From the NCBI GenBank assembly GCA_041907025.1, contig JAYRIB010000064.1:1-36173 (forward strand): 36,173 bases of DNA, given 5' to 3'. Shown here piece by piece: positions 32,101-36,173 of the stretch; within the stretch, counting starts at the first letter, position 1; each line of letters starts with the position of its first letter. The notes beneath the pieces are model-generated. The model searched no databases, had not been told where the DNA came from, and saw only the letters and a list, made by a program, of their open reading frames with translations. The position numbers were made by a program, and so were the translations under genes. The DNA is from CAYPSN01 sp041907025 (GTDB lineage Bacteria; Patescibacteriota; Saccharimonadia; CAILAD01; JADZBC01).

Positions 32101-33925
32101 CATTCAGCCTAACGGCCAAGTTGTGCTGCCAAATGGCACCGTAGCGAGAGAGTTCTTTGATATCCAGCCAGATGGTAAAGTGAGCTTCAAAGGTGGCTTT
32201 GTTGAGGTGGCGTACCCGTCACAAATGCGTCCAGATGGCTCTCAAGGGTACTTTATTCTTGCCACCTCTCCGGGCACAAACCAGCCGATCGATGTGCCGA
32301 TAATCGATCATGTGCGCTATCCTGTCACCACGGCGACACTGACCGTGCCTAAGGAGACGACAGAAGTCATTGCTGGCAACGCCTGGAAGGCGCCGTTTAT
32401 TCCTCTGGCCGTACCTCTTCCTCGTAGACCACTAGAAAAGCTCATGCCGCCAGTACCTCCTGAACCATATTTTCCATACAATGGCTATTACGGGGCAGAG
32501 GTGAGCTCACAAGACGAGGCACGGTGGTCGCCACGCCTCCGTGATAACCCTGATGTTATTCTTGATCCGGATGAAGAAATTTCAGATTTTCTTAATAATT
32601 TACCTAACGAGGAGCGGGAGCTTGCGAGAGAACAGGCGGAGGAGCAGCTAGACCCAATGCTTGATACTGTTCGATCAGTCGTTGCAATGCCTGTTGCGGG
32701 CCATCAGGAAGGGTCTAACATTTATAACACATTGCTATGGTACTCTGGCCAGAAGAATAAGGACGGTTCCCCGCTCGATCCATCTACCTATGAAGTTATT
32801 CTTTATCTTAACAAGCCAACGGATCGCGATTGGGACGAAACTCCTGCGGAAATTCAGCGGTTTATTGCCGACCACCCAGATGTACCAGTCAGAGTCATTA
32901 CAAGGGAGTTTGAACCTGGTACATTTACAATTGGACGCGCTAGGAAAGAGCTTTTAAATACTGTACTGGCTCGACAGAATGCTAGGGCTGCAAGTCATCA
33001 GGATCTTAACATAATAAGTCATGACGCTGACCTTAAGGGGTTAGGCGAGACGTTTATTGCTACTGTAGCCGATGATTTTGAATCTCAACCAGTCGATGCG
33101 TTGACTGGTAGGCTCGACTGGGGTCCAGGGCCATATATTAAGTCGCCACTCTTCCAGGCAGGTGTTAAGATAGGCCAAATGCTTGATCTCATAGCTAGGC
33201 ATCCCCAACCTGGATCAGGCGAGAGGGCTCAATACAGTTATTCTGGCAATAACTTCTCTTATAAGGCAAGCATGTATGCAGCCGTTGGTGGCTATCGACC
33301 AGATATGACATTAGCAGAAGACGTTAACTTGGGCGCGAATATTGCAGCGGCGCGGCGTCGACTTGGTGGAACTCGCGTACCTGTAGGCTTCTCGGGTGGG
33401 GACAATATTGTTTACACAAGTGCCCGCCGTAGCATCGCCGCATTTAATCTAGGTTTGGCGCCAGTAGAGCAGTGGAGTAAAATCCATTGGGGCGAGCTTG
33501 ATGACGAGATTCGCTCTGGTTCACAACTACCAGATGATAGTCTTGACTACGATCAGATATTTAACGAAGTAGACAGCCCTCAAAGACGTGCTGAGCGCAC
33601 CAAATTCGTCGCAAGATTCGAAGATATGATCGAGCGCTCTATCACGGAATACCGTCTTGTTGAGGATCCATCGTACATCGTAGGGCCAGGCTCTGAACAC
33701 CCTAATCTTCAAAGAATTAAAAGAGCGCTTCAAGGCCTTAGGATTGAATGTGATATCTCCGCAAAGCGGGATGGTGGGGTGAGAATTGCTATTACTGATG
33801 CAAGTCGATTGTTCGAATATCTTAAGAATTATCAGGAGACCGGTGTGAGGAGTTATCTAGCTAGGACAAAAGCAGATGCAGTAATACCAGGTGGTGTGCC
33901 AGCAATATTCCCTGAATATACCTAG
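29123..33925 (+). CDS. 1600-aa membrane protein with C-terminal GT2-like glycosyltransferase domain
   Basis: A large multi-part protein. Residues 1-230 are low-complexity and acidic. Residues ~240-297 are a tandem Pro/Asp-rich repeat. A charged helical region follows. Hydrophobic helices occur at about 548-608 and 778-800, with a Gly/Ala-rich glycine-zipper-like stretch (VAVAAGAAAGG). Residues 830-1130 look beta-rich. The C-terminal part resembles a family 2 glycosyltransferase: VVAMPVAGHQEG at 1186, a DxD-like HDADL (Asp1301 and Asp1303), SGNNFSYKASMYAAVGGY (about 1372-1391), and ED at 1399-1400. A typical GT2 has about 250-350 residues; here it ends a chain four times longer. No signal peptide is visible. 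The GT-A fold is my reading of motifs. ATG 29123 has GGGATAT upstream and follows the acidic small protein by six bases. The sugar donor and acceptor are unknown. Confidence 0.72.
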   Translation: MATPDTIHSSTQQQGGTSLEASMSPGLLADLEKIESMSDKDFSEAAHAELGTAGVNQTERTPTAASIENSPAQAAYNEPQSPLDSSDTAGDDMALPTLTVVPVQHPSIPQAAERMPTLGNNHADAIAQETSVEAETDLSSVVKSSDGEEGKMPAASEAGLEAALERVEQSEVVTFAGRAYSKGDIVTYTSEAGNTSEYYILTNTIEDPPGIVLQPVGPGVVFAVGGDVDPARVAPPTDEEGPPADEVDPPVDRTPDEEDPPADEVDPPADRTPHEEDPPADEVDPPVDRTPHEEDPPIGAEPIVAHIADAEDTDRRAAKILADNQLNAELAELRQELYGTDEPPRGNRFSRMVKSVARAVKGTALHPVKSMEYVARSTMFREGYRQKYIHEHFGGMQGAEFHSAVADEVARRLDLGEDLLLDGEQILGEDRPEVRAVKDQLNNVFYQGITGAMDRASVLEEAKRIAAEAPWINNDTDQGPHLVQNLESIYDRVIAQVDHEAGLAAVDEAFKLEGGTAKLDVNAEAHRTKVDAVMEKLTNSRFKGLLVNEATTAIAVGAVASFVGNFLKSGSVRKGAILFGVVGTGFSLPVAVAAGAAAGGFALLRERMTLRQERALHMADIASGKEMSDSPENAPRRAEINATIVEMVSASDLLQRFDELQPEDGLGLSPGDAQQLANWLVETTTLQNLGDSQRLDLVRYTSPDSVEVEKTDLFVARAQAISMVRDYALAHPDFMRAVPGADIDAKIASQVQLAEQALTEGQISERDKVFRGLMRKRGAQRAVATAAFSVFASYLGSKITDQISGGQESRTVTNTSVEENVRTPVSLRGDVVNMPKGFRADGHSLYDAKGNMVAKHFDGNQNGMGGFSPETVAELKAKGIGYHESIKWHESTVTRRVGLPEYMAERPGEFKAIHRTGWMDNNTPSPAFDLNELRLDFRANSDGSVVLASDRMADSGSFHDQLAIMAHSEQQGGNLRMLITPSRADQGRAITLDIQPNGQVVLPNGTVAREFFDIQPDGKVSFKGGFVEVAYPSQMRPDGSQGYFILATSPGTNQPIDVPIIDHVRYPVTTATLTVPKETTEVIAGNAWKAPFIPLAVPLPRRPLEKLMPPVPPEPYFPYNGYYGAEVSSQDEARWSPRLRDNPDVILDPDEEISDFLNNLPNEERELAREQAEEQLDPMLDTVRSVVAMPVAGHQEGSNIYNTLLWYSGQKNKDGSPLDPSTYEVILYLNKPTDRDWDETPAEIQRFIADHPDVPVRVITREFEPGTFTIGRARKELLNTVLARQNARAASHQDLNIISHDADLKGLGETFIATVADDFESQPVDALTGRLDWGPGPYIKSPLFQAGVKIGQMLDLIARHPQPGSGERAQYSYSGNNFSYKASMYAAVGGYRPDMTLAEDVNLGANIAAARRRLGGTRVPVGFSGGDNIVYTSARRSIAAFNLGLAPVEQWSKIHWGELDDEIRSGSQLPDDSLDYDQIFNEVDSPQRRAERTKFVARFEDMIERSITEYRLVEDPSYIVGPGSEHPNLQRIKRALQGLRIECDISAKRDGGVRIAITDASRLFEYLKNYQETGVRSYLARTKADAVIPGGVPAIFPEYT
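29840..30013 (+). repeat. 54-base coding tandem repeat
   Basis: Three full copies (29840-29893, 29894-29947, 29948-30001) and a fourth partial copy encode the 18-residue unit EDPPADEVDPPVDRTPHE. Copies 2 and 3 are almost identical in DNA, so recent slippage or expansion is likely and copy number may vary between strains. The product is an extended acidic Pro-rich spacer. Confidence 0.9.
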
Positions 33926-33963
33926 TAAATATCTTATCAAGAGAATCTCACTATACTTAACTA

Positions 33964-33992
33964 TTGACAATAACTCTACAATATGATAGAGT
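33964..33992 (+). promoter_or_regulatory. Promoter of a second candidate small RNA
   Basis: TTGACA (33964-33969) and TAGAGT (33987-33992) are 17 bases apart. The start would be near 33999. The stop of the 1600-aa gene is about 40 bases upstream, with no terminator between. Confidence 0.55.
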
Positions 33993-33998
33993 GCTTAT

Positions 33999-34126
33999 AT
34001 TGATTACGTAGAGTAATTTGTAGCTTGAAGAATAGTCTAATATTCTAACAAAAAGCAGGAGGGTGTTCCGGGCGGGTATTGCAATAATATATCTTCTCTG
34101 AGCTGGCTTTGCCTGCTTTTTTGTTT
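33999..34126 (+). ncRNA. Candidate small RNA with three hairpins
   Basis: About 128 bases with no convincing ORF. It can form ATTAC/GTAAT (34003-34007 with 34013-34017), AGAATA/TATTCT (34029-34034 with 34041-34046) and a long-range closing stem AAAAAGCAGG/CCTGCTTTTT (34050-34059 with 34112-34121) that runs into a T-rich tail, giving an intrinsic terminator with a 52-base loop domain. The loop holds a GC-rich part (GTTCCGGGCGGG) and an AT-rich part. I do not recognise the class. It might instead be an attenuator or riboswitch-like leader for the small gene at 34267. Confidence 0.5.
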
Positions 34127-34266
34127 TATATAGTAGAGAGTAGCCATCTGCATGTGTGACATCTGCCGCCCAGGTTGATCGCATGCAGTTAGCTGCTCTC
34201 CACAGAGTATGCCCGCTCTTGCGGCCTTCGTTAACACGTTGCCCAACAGGGCGGAAAGGAGCCATC
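34127..34266 (+). other. Upstream region of the 89-aa gene
   Basis: This 140-base stretch holds no gene I can support. A TATAGT-like box near 34129 lacks a good -35. The frame of the next gene is open back to 34156 but without a ribosome binding site there; the AAAGGAG before ATG 34267 decides the start. Composition switches to high GC at about 34150. Confidence 0.4.
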
Positions 34267-34536
34267 ATGGCTCACGATATCGAAGCTTCCTCGCCGGAAG
34301 AGAACTTTCGGCACTTCCAGGGCTGGAACATGGCTCAGGAAGAGAAGATCATGATCATCGAGAGCTCGGCGCTCTGGGCTCTGGTTGCGATGGTTGTCTT
34401 CGCAGCCGCTGTCGCGCTCGTCACCTTCGCCGGTGACGCCATCGGCTCCAAGGCCCTCGCGTACGGCGCGGCCGCTGGATCCTTCGCCGGATTCTGGACC
34501 TTCTTCGGTCTGGTGATCTTCCGGATCAAGGACTAG
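34267..34536 (+). CDS. 89-aa protein with two membrane helices, unknown
   Basis: Starts MAHDIEASSPEENFRHFQGW at ATG 34267 behind AAAGGAG. The first ~33 residues are hydrophilic, then two hydrophobic helices (about 34-54, WALVAMVVFAAAVALVTF; and about 65-84, AAAGSFAGFWTFFGLVIF) with a short loop, and the end FRIKD. Both ends are probably cytoplasmic. No family recognised; its length and topology would fit a small membrane accessory protein or holin-like protein, but no evidence selects either. Most codons end in G or C, in contrast to the 1600-aa gene just upstream, suggesting separate origin. A 17-bp 3' hairpin follows 12 bases after the stop. Confidence 0.7.
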   Translation: MAHDIEASSPEENFRHFQGWNMAQEEKIMIIESSALWALVAMVVFAAAVALVTFAGDAIGSKALAYGAAAGSFAGFWTFFGLVIFRIKD

Positions 34537-34548
34537 CGCAAGTCGTAC

Positions 34549-34587
34549 TCGGTATCTGGAGTGGGTTCGTCCCGCTCCAGATACCGA
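34549..34587 (+). terminator. Very stable 17-bp hairpin, TTCGT loop, no T tract
   Basis: 34549-34565 pairs with 34571-34587 (13 perfect pairs TCGGTATCTGGAG, a wobble, then GGG/CCC) closing a TTCGT loop. The sequence after it (TCAACACAATATA) has no T tract, so it may block 3' exonucleases or terminate in a non-canonical way. Confidence 0.6.
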
Positions 34588-34596
34588 TCAACACAA

Positions 34597-34642
34597 TATA
34601 ATAGCTGAGAGTATATAGTAGTATGTTCTCAGGTGTTATGCT
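34597..34642 (+). promoter_or_regulatory. Possible promoters of the Pro/Thr-rich secreted protein gene
   Basis: TATAAT at 34597-34602 and an extended -10 TGTTATGCT (34634-34642) are both candidates; neither has a good -35. They would give leaders of about 98 or 58 bases. The ribosome binding site AGGAGGTG (34696-34703) is near-perfect. Confidence 0.4.
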
Positions 34643-34706
34643 GAAGTGCTGGGTAATCTAAACCCCGGCCAGCTTTCACCCAGAACTCACTCTTAGGAGG
34701 TGAGCC

Positions 34707-35771
34707 ATGTCGCTTCTCATGCGACGCATCGTTCTAGCGGTCTTGTGCCTCGTGCTCGTGGCCGTTGTGATCACGGTGTCCACTCGTAAGGGTGCCTCCT
34801 CGGAGGCATCCCCTGCGAAGACCACCAAGGTCCTCAAGATCACCGAGGCCAAGGAGGGGCAAGAATGCCCCGAGGGTTTCGTCGTGAAGCTGGCCGGCAA
34901 CAAGGGTCAGAAGCTCGATGACGCCCACGAGGCCAAGGTGAACGCTCTCCTGGTGAAGTACCAGGGAAGCGAGCTCAGCCAGGAGGTGCTCAAGATGCAC
35001 CTCAACCTGGCAAAGCAGGATCCTCGGTTCCTCTACATGCTCATCCAGGGCATCCCGAGCTTGGAAGCCGTCGCCGACCTCAAGTCGGAGTCGGACATCT
35101 CCAAGCAGGGCTGCTACACGGCCAAGGGTCGTGAAGCATGGAAGCTTCTCAGAGGGGCTTTGGTCACTTCGGTACCCGAACCCAAATCTGAGGCACCTGC
35201 CGACGGAGTCAACACTGGCGTGAACGAGGGGGGCGTTTACCAGACGGCTCCCGGGATCACTGGTGATCGGCGTGCTGTCCGGTACGAGACGAAGAACGGA
35301 TTCACGTTCTGGATCATGTACCGGTGCGGCAACTTGGTCGTGACGCACACCATCCCCGGTGTGCCAACTACGGCTCCACCGACTACCAACCCTCCGGGAA
35401 CGCGCCCTCCGGGGACAAACCCGCCAGGAACTGGTACTCGGCCGCCGCGGACGACGGCTCCGCCGCACACGTCACCGCCCACAACGCGGCCGTGTACGGA
35501 CATCGACCACAACGGCAAGTGCGACACGCACGTCGTGAGCCGTCCGTTGCCCGGTGGAGCAGGTGGCCCTCAGGCTCCGAACTCGGATTCGACGCCGGAC
35601 ACCCAGGACCCCGACGGAACCCATCATGGGTCTGACCCGGGCACGGGGTGTCACGGAACGTGTACGGGAGGAACTCCCACCACGACGCGTCCGGCCCCAC
35701 CGAGCACCGTGCAGCCAACACCGACGACGGTTCCGGCCACCGCGGTCCCTACGACCGCACCGCCTCCCTGA
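34707..35771 (+). CDS. Secreted Pro/Thr-rich protein with a Ca-binding-like loop, unknown
   Basis: A 354-aa exported protein. The N-terminal hydrophobic helix (about 6-24, RRIVLAVLCLVLVAVVITV) is a signal peptide or anchor. Residues ~45-205 form a probable globular domain with cysteines at GQECPEG, KQGCYT and MYRCGNLVV (the last being the most conserved-looking segment). After ~215 the chain is Pro/Thr/Gly-rich (TTNPPGTRPPGTNPP), like a wall-spanning stalk. Within it CTDIDHNGKCD has Asp/Asn spacing of a calcium-binding loop, and GTGCHGTCTGG carries two more cysteines. ATG 34707 is fixed by a near-perfect Shine-Dalgarno. It is G/C-rich at third positions, with actinobacterial-like style. It shares the Pro/Thr and secretion character of the 2714-3088 protein. 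No family recognised. Confidence 0.75.
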   Translation: MSLLMRRIVLAVLCLVLVAVVITVSTRKGASSEASPAKTTKVLKITEAKEGQECPEGFVVKLAGNKGQKLDDAHEAKVNALLVKYQGSELSQEVLKMHLNLAKQDPRFLYMLIQGIPSLEAVADLKSESDISKQGCYTAKGREAWKLLRGALVTSVPEPKSEAPADGVNTGVNEGGVYQTAPGITGDRRAVRYETKNGFTFWIMYRCGNLVVTHTIPGVPTTAPPTTNPPGTRPPGTNPPGTGTRPPRTTAPPHTSPPTTRPCTDIDHNGKCDTHVVSRPLPGGAGGPQAPNSDSTPDTQDPDGTHHGSDPGTGCHGTCTGGTPTTTRPAPPSTVQPTPTTVPATAVPTTAPPP

Positions 35772-35780
35772 GGCCAACCG

Positions 35781-35805
35781 CTTTACTGTAGTGGACGCAG
35801 TAAAG
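35781..35805 (+). other. 8-bp inverted repeat after the stop
   Basis: CTTTACTG (35781-35788) and CAGTAAAG (35798-35805) pair perfectly around a 9-base loop, ten bases after the stop. It precedes the main terminator and may be an additional RNA hairpin or an operator. Confidence 0.4.
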
Positions 35806-35831
35806 ATCGACAACTAAGTCCACACACAAAT

Positions 35832-35868
35832 AGGCCCCTCCACAACGTGGAGGGGCCTCAATCCTTTA
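35832..35868 (+). terminator. 12-bp terminator hairpin
   Basis: AGGCCCCTCCAC (35832-35843) and GTGGAGGGGCCT (35847-35858) form a perfect stem with a three-base loop, followed by CAATCCTTTA. It ends the Pro/Thr-rich protein gene. Confidence 0.75.
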
Positions 35869-36103
35869 GCTATGAATTATGGCATAATATGCTTATGGCA
35901 CACCAGGTTAGGCTAATTATGGTACCTAGACAACAGATAAAGAACATAAGCAAAAAGCATTGACACGGAATACTAAATATGATATCATCTACTAGTAATC
36001 GTTCGTTGACAACCCATCCACTCAATTGTTCACTATTGTAGTGTGGCCTAGTGGCTACGTACTACATATGTATTATATATAACCCCAAAGAAGGAGAAGA
36101 CAT
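35863..36103 (+). other. Upstream region of the last gene
   Basis: No gene is visible here. It holds a 7-bp inverted repeat GCTTATG/CATAAGC (35891-35897 with 35945-35951) just before the promoter, possibly an operator, and a leader of about 110 bases that ends in the ribosome binding site GAAGGAG. Base composition returns to AT-rich. Confidence 0.4.
35960..35988 (+). promoter_or_regulatory. Promoter of the gene at the right edge
   Basis: TTGACA (35960-35965) and TATCAT (35983-35988) are 17 bases apart. The start site would be near 35995. Confidence 0.7.
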
Positions 36104-36173
36104 ATGAAACTAAGTCTACTCAAGAAGATTGGTCTCGGCGCTGCTGTGGCTGCTGTAGGAATACTTGTTCCTA
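36104..36173 (+). CDS. Start of a secreted or membrane protein (cut by window end)
   Basis: ATG 36104 follows GAAGGAG by eight bases. The visible 23 residues, MKLSLLKKIGLG then AAVAAVGILVP, form a signal peptide or first membrane helix: basic N-terminus, then Ala/Val core. Nothing more can be said about its function. Confidence 0.7.
   Translation, partial: MKLSLLKKIGLGAAVAAVGILVP

Noticed and set aside
34156..34266. Longer start for the 89-aa membrane protein
   Set aside because: There is no ribosome binding site near 34156, whereas AAAGGAG stands directly before ATG 34267.
1..36173. Alternative genetic code with TGA as glycine
   Set aside because: serS and several other genes end at TGA in the right place, and no conserved gene needs read-through of TGA.
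1..36173. Insertion sequences, prophage or tRNA genes
   Set aside because: No transposase, integrase or phage structural gene is recognisable, and I saw no cloverleaf-type tRNA sequence on either strand by eye. A covariance tRNA scan would be the decisive test.

Overview
The window looks like a chromosome segment from a small-genome, monoderm-type bacterium of the Candidate Phyla Radiation (Patescibacteria). Saccharibacteria (TM7) is my best guess. This is inferred from the mix of genes: compact rpsB-tsf-frr-uppS-rseP and mreBCD-mrdA runs that lack pyrH, cdsA, dxr and rodA, a class I lysyl-tRNA synthetase, a very large LamG/propeller/Fn3 surface protein, and many short unknown secreted or membrane proteins. 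TGA is used as an ordinary stop codon, which argues against the Gracilibacteria/SR1 code.

Layout. 1-790: a minus-strand unit with its own promoter, a 40-aa ORF ending in CDGCG and a long downstream stretch of perfect inverted repeats, plus a second minus-strand promoter firing out of the left edge. 828-2615: ABC exporter. 2631-4409: four short unknown genes with strong ribosome binding sites and 3' hairpins. 4463-12648: a probable operon of a 2014-aa surface protein and a MacB/LolCDE-like ATPase and permease. 12751-13131: small HAD-type hydrolase. 13134-16987: translation and envelope run rpsB-tsf-frr-uppS-rseP. 17029-21422: mreB-mreC-mreD-mrdA, for cell shape and peptidoglycan synthesis. 21464-22002: another short unknown gene. 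22062-22200: a candidate small RNA. 22269-28698: greA, lysS, serS, hpf, secA. 28723-33925: a short acidic protein followed by a 1600-aa membrane protein with a C-terminal GT2-like glycosyltransferase domain. 33964-34126: a second candidate small RNA. 34267-35771: two more short GC-rich unknown genes. 36104-end: start of a secreted protein.

Two gene styles alternate. Several housekeeping genes start only 5-8 bases after a -10 box, so they are probably leaderless. The short unknown genes have canonical Shine-Dalgarno sequences, often G/C-ending codons, and 3' hairpins. They sit between core operons as single units or short groups. This suggests gene gain, perhaps from or for interaction with a high-GC (actinobacterial) host, but that is inference.

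The points most worth following are the LamG domain split by about 14 propeller repeats and encoded with an exporter, the 1600-aa glycosyltransferase chimera, the minus-strand structured transcript with its 40-aa Cys-ending peptide, the two orphan small-RNA candidates, and a seven-codon upstream ORF overlapping the secA start.
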